A stretch of DNA of 64,000 nt from Triticum aestivum (lineage: Eukaryota; Streptophyta; Magnoliopsida; Poales; Poaceae). The stretch's first letter is position 1. Each line of letters begins with the position of its first letter. The position numbers were made by a program, and so were the translations under genes. Below the pieces are notes generated by a model, which did not search any database, was not told the origin of the DNA, and was given only the letters and a program-made list of their open reading frames with translations. Shown piece by piece: positions 9,561-21,048 of this stretch. The stretch is from assembly GCF_018294505.1 (NCBI RefSeq), contig NC_057808.1, forward strand, positions 353,512,696 through 353,576,695. The letters are read 5' to 3'.

Positions 9561-10128
9561 CAACCAAAGTAATTAACTCTGGGTTGACAGAGAATTCATA
9601 ATCCTTATCAGCAAAAATAGATGAAGTAGCAAACTTAGGATCATATTTCATTCTAGCATTCAGAGATTTTTCTTTATACTTGCATAATAGTTTCTCTAGA
9701 TCATCTCTATCCCTACAAGCAAGAATATCTCCAGTTGTCTCCTCATTCATAACATAACCTTCCGGTACCTTAGGCAATTCATATCTAGGAAGGCTAGTTC
9801 TAGCAGGTGTTTCAGGAGTTTTAGTTTCAAGCTCATCATCAGATTCAATAGCATCATGTTGTATTACTCTAGCAATTTGTTCATCAAGAAATTCACCAAG
9901 TGGCACATCATTATCATCAATCAAGGTACTAGCATCATCATAAGCATCATTCAGAGTAGAAGTAGCATCATCAATAACTTGTGACATATTAGAATTGATA
10001 GCATGTGGTGGTGTTGCAAGTCTACTTATAACAGAAGGTGAATCTAAAGCAGAACTGGATGGCAGTTCCTTACCTCCCCTCATCTTTGAGGGAAATATCT
10101 TAGTCTTCGCATGCTTCATATTCTTCAT
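9561..10128 (-). pseudogene. ORF of element C, 3' end removed by insertion of element B
   Basis: Starts MKNMKHAKTKIFPSKMRGGK at 10128 on the minus strand and stays open for about 189 codons to the junction at 9561. It is acidic and serine-rich (VIDDATSTLNDAYDDASTLI; ESDDELETKTPE) and then gives EDLEKLLCKYKEKSLNARM-type helix. It lies 50 bp downstream of the primer-binding site, so it is probably the first ORF (gag position) of the element, but no CCHC knuckle or canonical gag domain is visible. The frame then reads into B's LTR, so the last ~50 codons of the longer open frame are foreign. Function of this ORF type is not known to me. Confidence 0.55.
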
Positions 10129-10177
10129 AGTGATAGATTGATAATAATCCCAAGTGACTCAACAAATATTGCTATGC

Positions 10178-10195
10178 TCCCCGGCAACGGCGCCA
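10178..10195 (-). promoter_or_regulatory. Primer-binding site of element C (tRNA-Asp type)
   Basis: TGGCGCCGTTGCCGGGGA on the minus strand, 11 bases after the LTR end. The same 18-mer occurs in element G (41546-41563) and a decayed form in element E. It is the primer-site type characteristic of Athila-group elements. Confidence 0.8.
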
Positions 10196-10206
10196 GAAAA
10201 AGGTCT

Positions 10207-11619
10207 TGATAACCCACAATTATAGGGGATCACAACAGTTTTCGAGGGTAGAGTATTCAACCCAAATTTATAGATTCTACGCAAGGGGGGCCAAAGAATA
10301 TTTGAAGGTATTAGCAGCTGAGTTGTCAATTCAACCACACCTCGAGATTAATTATCTGCAGCAACATGATCAGTAGCAAAGTAGTATGATAGTTTTGATA
10401 GTAGTAACAGCAGCAATGGTAACAGTAACAGTGATAGCAGTATTTTGTAGCAAGTGTAACAGTGATGATAGCAACCGTAACTTAGCAAGAACAATATGGG
10501 ATAAATTCGTAGGCATTGGATCGGTGACTTGTTAGATGATATTCATCATGAGACAGTTATAACGTAGGGCGATACGGCACTAGCTCCAGTTCGTCAATAT
10601 AATGTAGGCATGTATTCCGTAAATAGTCATACGTGCTTATGGAAAGAACTTGCATGACATCTTTTGTCCTACCCTCCCGTGGCAGTGGGGTCCATATTGG
10701 AAACTAAGGGATATTAAGGCCTCCTTTTAATAGAGAACTAGAACAAAGCATTAACACATAGTGAATACATGAACTCCTCAAACTACGGTCATCACTGGGA
10801 GTGGTCCCGACTATTGTCACTCCGGGGTTGCCGGATCATAAAATGTAGTAGGTGACTATAACTTGCAAGATCGGATCTAGAACATGGATATAATGATGAT
10901 AACATAAAAGGTTCAGATTTGAGTTCATGGCACCCGGGCCCAAAGTGACAAGCATTAAGCGTAGCAAAGTCATAGCAACATCAATCTTAGAACATAGTGG
11001 ATACTAGGAATCAAGCCCTCACAAAACTAACTCGATTACATGATGAATCTCATCCAACTCCTCACCGACCAGCGAGCCTACGAAGGAATTACTCACTCCC
11101 AGTGGAGAGCATCATGGAATTGGCGATGGAGAAGGGTTGGTGATGACGAAGAACGAAGATCCCCCTCTCCGGAGTCCCAAACGGACTCGAGATCTGGCCT
11201 CCCGATGAAGAACAGGAGGTGACAGCGGCTCCATCTCGTGGATCGCGATAATTCTTTCTCCCTGATTTTTTTCTAAAAAATAGGATTTTATAGCGTCGAT
11301 TTCAGGGTCTGCAGGGCCACCAGGTGGGGACAACCCACCTGGGCGCGCCTGGTGAGGGGGGCGCGCCCTGGTGGGTTGTGCCCACCCAGGTGCCCCCCTT
11401 CGGTAGGTCTTGGCTCCAGAATTTTTCTTATTTCATATAAAAATTCCTCGCAAAGTTTCGTTCCATTCCGAGAACTTTTATTTCCACACAAAAACAACAC
11501 CATGGTAGTCCTGTTGAAAATAGCGTCAGTCCGGGGTTAGTTTCATTCAAATCATGCAAATTAGAGTCCAAAACAAGAGGAAAAGCGTTAGGAAAAGTAG
11601 ATACATTGGAGACATATCA
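10207..11619 (-). repeat. 5' LTR of element C (1413 bp)
   Basis: Minus-strand sequence TGATATGTCTCC...GTGGGTTATCA. A hairpin-rich module at 11317-11393 (CCACCTGGGCGCGCC and its partner GGGCGCGCCCTGGTGGG) sits upstream of a TATAAAATCC box (near 11285, minus). Towards its 3' end the LTR has a run of AGTAACAGCAGCAAT-type trinucleotide-like sequence (10390-10500). No gene is seen in it. Confidence 0.85.
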
Positions 11620-12587
11620 ATGGCCGTCAGCCGCTTCATCCAAATCAGTAATCTAAAACTCCAGGATGACTTTCTCTCGACGGGTCTCCGTTGCCCTATT
11701 ACGAGCCCAACCACGGAGAAATTTGTGAATCGCGTACGAGCATTTGTGCAAGTCGTCCATGGGTCTAAAGGACCGGTTAAAAGATGCAAGCAGCGAAGAG
11801 ATCTTGTTAGCGAGCATATCGACAAACCCATCAACCAAAAGCCACGAAGCATCAAACTGGAAACGAGAGGAGAGAAAGGTATTGTCCAGACCTGCGTCTA
11901 AAATAAGAGGAGCGTGGTCAGAGCCAACGATTGCTCTAGCTTTCAAAGACGCACGAGGAAATAAGGAGTCCCAGTTCGAGCAAATGAAGACGCGATCCAA
12001 CACCGATCGGACCGGGTTAGCCTGATGATTAGTCCAGGTAAAATGAGCTCCCACCCTAGGTAGTTCATGCAAGGCGCAATCCCTAATGAACCTATTGAAA
12101 GCATCGGCAAGAGGCCAAGAGAAGTTGAGGTTACTTTATCCGCAGGAGAGCGTAAAAGGTTGAAATCCCCTCCCACCAAAATAGGCAGGGTATAAGACTC
12201 AATTTTGGTCGTGATCTCATCAAGGAAAAGCAAAGATAGAGAATGATCAGCAGGCCCATACACAACCATAATTTCCCTGAGAGTGTTAAAAAGCAGATGG
12301 TGGACAACTGTGCTAGCCCAAAAAACTCCATGATCGAAAGCCACAAAATCAAATAGATCACGTTTAGTGCCAATGAGAATCCCACCCGAATGGCCCGAAG
12401 TAGGAAGATAGTTCCAGTCAAAGCTATCCATCCCCGCAACGGCAGAGAGTTCGTTGGGAGAAAAGGAGTCCTTGAACGTCTCAACCAACCCGATAATGTC
12501 AATATTCTCACCTCTAACTAAATCCTTAAGCTGGTCGCGGCGCCCCCTAGCACCGAAACCCCTTATATTCTAGAATAGAGCTCTCAT
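11620..12587 (-). pseudogene. LINE ORF2 endonuclease domain (5' part of ORF2)
   Basis: From the ATG at 12587 the minus strand reads MRALF, a TAG, then NIRGFGARGRRDQLKDLVRG and a typical APE-type endonuclease of plant LINEs: IIGLVETFKDSFS, ILVGGDFNLLRSPADK (metal-binding Asn/Asp region), HFTWTNHQANPVRSVLDRVF and the GSDHAPL catalytic His motif. The stop after MRALF most simply derives from a Trp codon. A frameshift occurs near 12130. After the endonuclease come ~100 codons of linker, cut at 11620 by element C, so RT is not present here. The LINE's upstream part lies across element D at 47753-48430. Confidence 0.85.
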
Positions 12588-12664
12588 TTAGAAGAAAGAT
12601 TTTTAATGCAAATGATGGACCTACATGGGGCCACGCAACATTTAGCATGCTTGGAGGCACCCCT

Positions 12665-13138
12665 TGTCGGTGTCAAAACCGGTCGATCTCGGATAGGGGG
12701 TCCCGAACTGTGCGTCTAAGGATTGAAGGTAACAGGAGACAAAGGGGACACGATGTTTACCCAGGTTCGGGCCCTCTTGATGGAGGTAAAACCCTACTTC
12801 CTGCTTGATTGACTTTGATGAGTATAGGGGTTACAAGAGTTGATCTATCTCGAGATCGTAATGGCTAAACCCTAGTTGTCTAGCCTATATGAATTCTGAT
12901 AGCCTCTATGGACTAAACCCTCTGGTTTATATAGACACCGGAGGGGTCTAGGATTGTACATAGTCGGTTTACAGAAGAAGGAAACTATACACGCGGACGC
13001 CAATCTTGCCATCCACACAAAGGAGAGTCATATCCGGACACGGGGGAGGTCTTCTTCCTTGTATATTTACGGCCCATCAGTCCGGCCCATAACACACATC
13101 CCGGACATCCGAGGACCCCTTAATCCAGGACTCCCTCA
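12665..13138 (-). repeat. 3' LTR of element D (474 bp)
   Basis: TGTCGGTGTC...CTCCCTCA on the plus strand. The purine-rich CTGGTTCAGGGGCTAC directly outside it on the minus strand (13139-13154) is the expected polypurine tract. It matches the partner LTR at 47276-47747 apart from about 17 substitutions and a TA insertion near 12889. Confidence 0.9.
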
Positions 13139-13570
13139 GTAGCCCCTGAACCAGTCTTCAATGACGATGTGTCTGGCGCGCAAATTGTCTTCGGCATTGC
13201 AAGGCGAGTTCCTCCTCCGAATACTTCAAAGCAATCTTCTGAATAAAAGAACTGTATCCGGCTCTGTATAACAGTTACAACCCTCAACCACGAAGGCAAA
13301 ATACTTAATAGAAATAGGGTCTGCCAACTGACAGCTTTTTCAGCAAAATGCCACGTCTGGCGTTTTTATCATTTCGAACCATTTTTTGCCTCCCGCTTTG
13401 CGTTTCGAGGCGCGGCCTCTATTGACACGTCTTGTCAAAACAGATATCATGTTCTCTTATTGCGGGATCTTCATCAATACGGGTTTGGGTAATCCAACTG
13501 TGCCATTCGCACGACCCCTTGGGAACATGCGAATTTTAAGGCTTGAGGGGGGCGCTTTATATTCACTGCC

Positions 13571-13577
13571 TATATAA
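13571..13577 (+). promoter_or_regulatory. Candidate TATA box of the antisense gene in element D
   Basis: TATATAA lies 115 bp before the ATG at 13692, in a C/T-rich leader context typical of grass promoters. It is internal to the retroelement and points opposite to retroviral transcription. The 430 bp between the 3' LTR and this box (13139-13570) hold no ORF of note. Confidence 0.55.
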
Positions 13578-13691
13578 GTGGATAAAGATCCCTTCTTTCA
13601 TCCCCACGCCTTCTTCCTTCTCTTGCCTTCCCAATCTCAAGCTCCAGCGCCCAAGCTTTGACCCCTCCCACCACCGCCAACCTCTCTGGCC

Positions 13692-16600
13692 ATGTTTGGA
13701 TCTGGCTCGAAGGGCAAGTGGGAGGTCTCCTCCATCACGGAGAAGGACGTGAAGGATCTCCAGGAGGCGGCATACCTGTCCGCGGACATCGCGCACAGGC
13801 TCCCTGCCAAGGAGCAAGTCATCCCCACCCCGGAGCCCGGTGAGAGGGTTGTGTTCATCCCTCACTTCCTCCGTGTACTAGGGTTTCCCCTCCACCCCTT
13901 TGTTCGCGGCCTCATGTTCTACTACGGGCTAGATTTCCATGATCTAGCCCCAAATTCTTTCCTCCACATCTCGGCGTTTATCGTCCTGTGCGAGGTGCTA
14001 CTCCGCATCCCCCCACACTTCGGCCTATGGCTAAAGGTCTTCAATGTGGAGCCGAAGGTGGTCGATGGGCAGCATGCAGACTGCGGCGGCGCCATGGTGA
14101 GTAAGCTCCCCAACACCACTTGCCCTAAAGGGGCCTTCGTGGAGATCGTCAAGGTGTGGTAGCAAGAGTGGTTCTACATCACCGAACTGCGCGGCGCCAG
14201 ATGGGCAGCCCCTCCCGAGTTTAGATCCGGACCTCCTATGCGGCTCGCGTGGTGGACCAACAAGGGTCTGGACTGGGGGTCGATCGCGGAAGTGCTGACG
14301 TTGCAAAACCACATCAAAAACATGATAAACAAGAACACCAGTCTCACTAACGTGATTCAGGTGATGCTTTTCCGCCGGATCCTCCCCTGTTAACTCCGGC
14401 CTCTTCATATGTGGGAGTTCAATCTGGAAGGTCCTCGGACCCTTCAGCGCTTCTTCGACACAATGCATGAAGAGATCTGGAAGCTGCTCTTTAAGGCCCA
14501 GAAGACGTGGCCTAAGAAGACCGAAGACATCGGCCTTGACAGCGAGAATCCAGCCACTTCGGTAAGTGTATATTATTCTCAAGTATACCTTTAGTCCATA
14601 AACCCTTAGGCATAATGGGTTTTCCGTCCCTCTCATAGGGCTGGACAGCAAAGGTGGAGCGGATCAAGAGTCCGACACCGCTGCCTGAAGACCCGGCCAT
14701 GCCCCAGCTCTTGAAGATGCTGGTTCCGGCACCCTATTAGGCGCCGGCGAAGAAGGCCAAGAAGAAGATCAAGGAGGCCAAGGGCGGCCTCCGCCATAAA
14801 GGTATTTCGGACATAGTGTCCGGAGAAACCGAAGTCCCCTCCTCCCACGAGGGAGATGAAGATGAAGAGGATGAGGAGGCGGAAAGTGATTCTCCCCTCA
14901 AGGGGAGGAAAAAGAAGAGAGCAGCCTCTTAGACCCGGAGGAGGGGCGTCCAAGAGGGAAAAGATAACCCTCTCGGACGGTTAGGATACGGATGCCGAAC
15001 ATACCGCCAAGAGGCGCCCCAGGGAAAAGCCCCTGGCCACATCGTAAGTGCCAAAGGATACTTTACAGATATCCGGTCATTTATGATCGTAATATAACAT
15101 ATTATGTTGTGTGTTTCAGTCCAGCCCACGACCTCCCCCAACCATCGTCATCCGAGGGGAACTCTCTGGCGCTGGAGATGGTGGAGAGCGAGACGCCTCC
15201 GCAAATCTCTCTGCCAGCCATCACGGATGACACCGAAGTGTTGTCCCGAAGGGCATCTCCGGGCCACGGAGCGGTGCGGAAGGCTTCCAATACGGCGCCT
15301 GAGAGAGAGGCCTCGGCTGCCGAGAACATGGGGGTGCGACCCCCATGGAGACCGATGGCGGGGGTCTTGACCAGTCCGGCCCCCAGCCGAACACTATTTC
15401 GGAGACCCATATGGCTCCGGAATCGAGCGAGCAACCTCCTTCAAAGGAGGGGGAGCGCCAACTCCGGCGGCGACCTCCACTAATCCGGAGGCGCCGAACA
15501 CTCTGGTGGAGGCACTGCGACGTGCTTCCATCGTGGAGGAGCACCGCACCCTGATGGGTGCAGTGGTTGAGAAGGTTTGGTCCGCCAAGAGCGGGCTGAA
15601 CGAAGCCTTCACTAGCCTGCTAACATGCTTCGAGGTATGCGATGTAATATTCTTAGCCGCTTTTCATATGAAAAAATATGTGTGTATATAGATAGTAGCC
15701 CCTGAGACTGTGTTCGGTTTTGAAAAAAGTTGAACAGAGGATCACATAGTATTCGGTAGAGGTGACGGACTTTTCTATTTTATAACAGGCTTCCCTGTTG
15801 GCGGCAACCGCCCAGGCAGCTGAAGTTTCCGAACTCAAGCGGAAGCTGAAGCTGGCTGGTGATGATATCGACCGCATTAACAAGCGGTTTGATGAGGCGC
15901 AAGGTGCGCTGAAGAGAGCTCCTGCATGCCCGAAGTGATATGTAAATTCAAAGTTAAGCTCATGCATTGCGATGAATATGATGGCAGGTAGTGCGGCCAA
16001 GGTTGAGACCCTCAAGAGCGCCCTTGTGCAAGCCAAGGAGCAGGCAAAGGCAAGTAAAGCGGCCGCTGATAAAGCGGCTGCGGATTTAAAGACCGAACAG
16101 GTCGCCCGCCGCCAGTTCGAGGAGAGGGTGACCGAGGTGGAGCAAGAGCTGAAGGATGTCGCTGGCAAGTGCGAGGCCTTGGAGGAGAAGAGTATGGCCC
16201 AGGTGGCCAAACTCGCCAAGGCCCTCCAAGAGGCCAAGGAGGCGCGGACCGAGTCCCGGGCGGCTCGTGAGGAGATCCGACAGGCCGGCCAGATAGCGGC
16301 TGGTAAGCCTTTTCTTTTGCAGAGTATATTTGGCGGTCAAAGATATGCCTTGCTCACTCGACTGTGGAGTTCTCCAGACGCCTTTGCGGATCTTCCGAAG
16401 AGTGATGCCGACGCCGCGCAGTTCTTCCGGGCCCAGGAGGGGAACACAACGGAGAAGCTCTTCTGGTCACAGTACCTGGCGCCAGAGCGTCCGGCGCTGT
16501 TGAACAACCAGATGATGCAACTTGCAGAGCTGCATAGGATGTCCAGCTTGGCCATGAAGGACATCATAGTCCGGCTGTGGCCAACCGAACCCATTCCTAG

Positions 16601-16862
16601 TAGCTACTTTGGCCTGGTGAAGCGACTCGCCGACGCATTGCCCCTAGTTGAAGTTGTAAAGCGCTCGGTGTGCATAGAGGGTGCGCGGATGGCCTTTGCC
16701 TGTGTCAAGATGCACTGGGTAAAGATGAAGGCCACCGTCGTGGCGACCGAGGGCCCACCCGAAGGCAAGGACCACTGCAAGCCAGAGCGGTATTTTGACG
16801 ACGTCCTGGAGGGTTCCCGACTAGTAGAGGGCCAATGCTCGAAGGATATCATGTTTGAATGA
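13692..16862 (+). pseudogene. Antisense 'putative gypsy type transposon' gene of element D, intron-containing, decayed
   Basis: ATG 13692 begins MFGSGSKGKWEVSSITEKDV. Residues ~55-110 (LRVLGFPLHPFVRGLMFYYG, DLAPNSFLHISAFIVLCEV) match the Pfam family named Transposase_28/putative gypsy type transposon. Further frames: WEFNLEGPRTLQRFFDTMHE, an acidic/Lys-rich stretch near 14760-14930, and a coiled-coil C-terminus from 15972 (ALVQAKEQAKASKAAADKAA) ending at TGA 16860-16862. Introns with GT-AG ends fit the frame or context: 14562-14638 (phase 0), 15044-15119, 15635-15788 and possibly 15935-15987. In-frame stops at 14160, about 14390, about 14738 and about 14931 each fit CAG or CAA changed to TAG or TAA. 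Function is unknown. It runs against the retroviral sense, so its introns would not be spliced from the genomic RNA. Confidence 0.75.
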
Positions 16863-18109
16863 ATGTACCCGAGCTGTTCCGACGTTGTTTTCTGAATCGA
16901 GGCTTTGTAATATATCTATGACTTTATCTGAAATTACTTTCCTCCTGTGCGACCGTTTTTTAATTCTGAAAGTTCGCCAGTCGCCGGCTTCATCCCCCAC
17001 GTAGATGCTATGGGGGTGTTCGGAAGAACGCATGATCACACTTGACCCAACGTCTTGGTCTGCAAGGGAGGTGTCTGCGCAGCGAACCAGGCAATCGGAC
17101 TATGCGGCTTTATCACTTTCACTTAGCCATAGGAGTTTCACAGTGGGACTAAGTACCAGCCCCTGGTGCGTATGCGGCTATCCGAACTAGGATGCCTTAG
17201 ACGCGTGACTAGATGAAGCCTAGTCTTTTGTATAATACGAAAGATATCGCAAGAGATTTATAGCAAGTCGCCGAATCGCCGACCAGCTCTCGCCGTATCA
17301 TGACAGTCAGTTTTCAGCTTTCTCTACCGAGGTGTTTGACCGGACGAACCAGAAACACAATCGCAGTAGTTCTCCCTTTACCACCCTAGCCAAACAAGCG
17401 GAACATAAGGTAGTAATCACAGGAGCCGGGCAACCCAACTATTGACCAAAGACACGATTCGGAGCTGATGCATATAATGCAATATTCGGGACGCCGAAGT
17501 ATACTCTAGGAGTGTTCGGACTTCTTTAAAAAAATATGTGGCCAAATAGAGCCCCTGGTATTGTAAGCCATACCGAAGTGTATATCTCAATCTGACATGA
17601 AGAGGGAATACAGATTATGAAATACACCAATACCAAATAGGAGTTGGTAAAAAACTGTTTCCTTTATGATCTGATTGATACGTCAAAACGTGCTCTTACA
17701 GATTATGCCATAAGCCTCAAGGCTATTTTACATGCCGAGAATTTGTAAACAGGGGAAAGCTGTATACAGGTCCTAAAAAAGAAAAGGTAGTCTTGAAGAT
17801 CCTTTGGACACCCTGCCGCACGTCTGCACTGCTTTTCACCTTGATGGAGGATCCTTTGAGAAGATCAATCGACGATCGTGTATATAAAAGGGGCATGGGA
17901 AAGGGCCCTTGTACAATCGTAAAGTGATTGAGGTTTTAAAGAACCTGTAATATGAGAGAGAGAAAGAAGAAGAAGGGGAAGAGGGTTAAGGTCCGAATAA
18001 GGTCGAGCCGCGTTTTGGAGCTCGTCCGCAGTGTGCCTCCATCGTTGCCCAAGGTATTTGAGTGCGTAGTTATGCACATGCGGTGCATATGCCGCAATTA
18101 GATGGGGAG
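16863..18109. other. Non-coding interior of element D between antisense gene and protease remnant
   Basis: AT-richer DNA without a conserved frame. The position is where RT, RNase H and integrase would lie in an autonomous element; none of their motifs was found on the minus strand. The segment 16863-16960 is the 3' flank of the antisense gene. A stretch near 17865-18077 is open on the minus strand but unlike any domain I recognise. Confidence 0.55.
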
Positions 18110-18589
18110 ATTGACGGAGGCGGAACTGCTAGTCTTGCTCTGGATTCCCCGAGCCGTCGTTATGCAGAGTAGGCCAGACTCGTTTACCAGTGTCCGGGAG
18201 CTTGATGGCCGATGAGGTGTTCGGCTTGATGAGTCCGCTCTGCACTTCGGCCGCAAGGGCCGTAGTATGCTCCTCCGTACGGAGGGAGCGCTCCATGTTT
18301 CCATTGACTGTGATAACGCCACGCGGCCCAGGCATTTTGAGCTATAAGTAAGCATAATGCGGGACTGCATTGAAGCGGGCGAAGGCGGTATGTCCGAGCA
18401 GTGCATGATAACCACTGCGGAAAGGGACGATGTCGAAGATCAAGTCTTCGCTTCGGAAGTTGTCTGGTGAACTAAAGACTACTTTCAACGTTAATGAGCC
18501 CGTGCAGCGGGCCTCGACGTCGGGTATCACTCCTTTAAAGGTGGTGTTACTAGGCTTGATTCTTGACGGGTCAATACCCATTTTACGGA
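18110..18589 (-). pseudogene. Protease domain of element D, second half
   Basis: Minus-strand frame KMGIDPSRIKPSNTTFKGVI, SPDNFRSEDLIFDIVPFRSG, YHALLGHTAFARFNAVPHYA continues a retroviral-type aspartic protease whose active-site half is at 37308-37530. Element E separates the two halves. The protease would cleave gag precursors in virus-like particles. The frame degenerates after LKLKMPGPRGVITVNGN. Confidence 0.8.
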
Positions 18590-19297
18590 TGATACGTCCA
18601 TTTTGCATCATGTTTTATTACTGTTATTTACAATGTTTTTATCTGTAATAATGCTTTTTGGAGTAATTCTAATGCTTTTTCTCTCATAATTTGCAAGGAA
18701 CACACCAAGAGGGAGAATTCTGGCAGCTGGGAATCTGGACCTGAAAAAGCTATGTCAGGCCACCTATTCTGCACAACTCCAAATGAGCTGAAACTCCACG
18801 AGGATTTTTTATGGAATATTTAAGAAATACTGGAGCCAATAAACACGAGAGGAGGGCCACCAGGTGGGCACAACCCACCTGGGCGCGCCAGGCGCCCCTT
18901 GCGCGCCCTGGTGGGTTGTGGCCTCCTTGGCCCACCTTCGATGCCCATCTTCTGGTATATAAGTGATTTTGACCTAGAAAAAATAAGGAGAAGACTTTCG
19001 GGATGGAGCACTGCCATCTCGAGGCGGAACTTGGGCAGGAGCACTTTTGCCCTCCGGCGGAGCGATTCTGCCGGGGGAACTTCCCTCCCGGAGGGGGAAA
19101 TCATCGTCATCATCATCACCAACAACTCTCCCATCTTGGGGAGGGGAATCTCCATCAACATCTTCACTAGCACCATCTCATATCAAACCCTAGTTCATCT
19201 CTTGTATTCAATCTTGTTACCGGAACTATAGATTGTTCCTAGGGGGTGACTAGTAGTGTTGATTACATCTTGTAGTTGATTACTATATGGTTTATTT

Positions 19298-21016
19298 TGT
19301 TGGGGATCGTAGCAGAAATTTAAAATTTTCTACGCATCACCAAGATCAATCTATGGAGTTTACTAGCAACGAGAGGGAAAGAGTGCATCTACATACCCTT
19401 GTAGATCGCGAGCGGAAGCATTCAAGTGAACGGGGTTGATGGAGTCGTACTAGTCGTGATCCAAATCACCGATGACCAAGCGCCGAACGGACGGCACCTC
19501 CGCGTTCAACACACGTACGGTTGGGAGAGACGTCTCCTCCTTCTTGATCCAGCAAGGGGGGAGGAGAGGTTGATGGAGATCCAGCAGCACGACGGCGTGG
19601 TAGTGGAAGCAGCGGGATTCCAACAGAGCTTCGCCAAGCGCTGCGGGAGGAGGGAGATGTGTCACGGGAGGGAGAGGGAGGCGCTAGGGCTTGGGTGCTG
19701 CTGCCCTCCCGTCCCCCCTCTTTATATAGGGGTCCAGGGGGGGTGCCGGCCCCCTGAGATCCCATCTCAAAGGGGGGCGGCGACCAAGGGGGGGACTTGA
19801 CCCCCAAGTCAAGTGGGGCGCCCCCCCCCCCACCCCTAGGGTTTCCAACCCTAGGCGCATGGGAGGCCCAAGGGGGGCGCACCAGCCCGCCAGGGGCTGG
19901 TTCCCTTCCCCACTTCAGCCCATGGGGCCCTCCGGGATAGGTGGCCCCACCCGGTGGACCCCCGGGACCCTTCCGGTGGTCCCGGTACAATACCGGTGAC
20001 CCCCGAAACTTTCCCGGTGGCCGAAACTGGACTTCCTATATATAATTCTTCACCTCCGGACCATTCCAGAACTCCTCGTAACATCCGGGATCTCATCCGG
20101 GACTCCGAACAACTTTCGGATTTCCGCATACTAATATCTCTACAACTCTAGCGTCACCGAACCTTAAGTGTGTAGACCCTACGGGTTCGGGAGACATGCA
20201 GACATGACCGAGATGACTCTCCGGTCAATAACCAACAGCGGGATCTGGATACCCATGTTGGCTCCCACATGTTCCACGATGATCTCATCGGATGAACCAC
20301 GATGTCGAGGATTCAATCAATCCTGTATACAATTCCCTTTGTCAATCGGTACGTTACTTGCCCGAGATTCGATCGTCGGTATCCCAATACCTTGTTCAAT
20401 CTCGTTACCGGCAAGTCACTTTACTCGTACCGTAATGCATGATCCTGTGACCAAACACTTGGTCACATTGAGCTCATTATGATGATGCATTACCGAGTGG
20501 GCCCAGAGATACCTCTCCGTCATACGGAGTGACAATCCCAGTCTCGATTCGTGCCAACCCAACAGACACTTTCGGAGATACCCGTAGTGCACCTTTATAG
20601 CCACCCAGTTACGTTGTGACGTTTGGCACACCCAAAGCACTCCTATGGTATCCGGGACTTGCCCAATCTCATGGTCTAAGGAAATGATACTTGACATTTG
20701 GAAAAGCTCTAGCAAACGAACTACACGATCTTTGTGCTATGCTTAGGATTGGGTCTTGTCCATCACATCATTCTCCTAATGATGTGATCCCGTTATCAAT
20801 GACATCCAATGTCCATAGTCAGGAAACCATGACTATCTGTTGATCAACGAGCTAGTCAACTAGAGGCTCACTAGGGACATGTTGTGGTCTATGTATTCAC
20901 ACATGTATTACGATTTCCGGATAACACAATTATAGCATGAACAATAGACAATTATCATGAACAAGGAAATGTAATAATAACCATTTTATTATTGCCTCTA
21001 GGGCATATTTCCAACA
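19298..21016 (-). repeat. 3' LTR of element F (1719 bp)
   Basis: Directly preceded (element sense) by the polypurine tract GCAAGTGGGAGAC at 21017-21030. It contains the usual TATATAATTC and TATATAGG boxes of this family. Long open frames inside it (for example 19466-19990) come from GC-rich R/U5 sequence and are not genes. Confidence 0.95.
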
Positions 21017-21048
21017 GTCTCCCACTTGCACTAGAGTCAATAATCTAG

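Larger units (their letters stand above)
9561..11619 (-). mobile_element. Athila-like Gypsy retrotransposon C, 5' part
   Basis: Minus orientation: 5' LTR (11619-10207), an 11-bp spacer, a tRNA-Asp-type primer-binding site, then an ORF cut by element B. The LTR starts TGATATGTCTCC and ends GGGTTATCA, the form of the Triticeae group that includes Fatima, Sabrina and WHAM (attribution from memory). It was inserted into the LINE at 11620. The rest of C, its 3' LTR and the second TSD copy are not in the window. Confidence 0.8.

Noticed and set aside
17865..18077. 70-codon minus-strand ORF as remnant of RT in element D
   Set aside because: No RT, RNase H or integrase motif can be seen; it is treated as non-coding.
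19466..19990. 174-codon ORF in the LTR of element F
   Set aside because: Lies wholly within GC-rich LTR sequence that recurs in the other LTR with frame differences; no domain.
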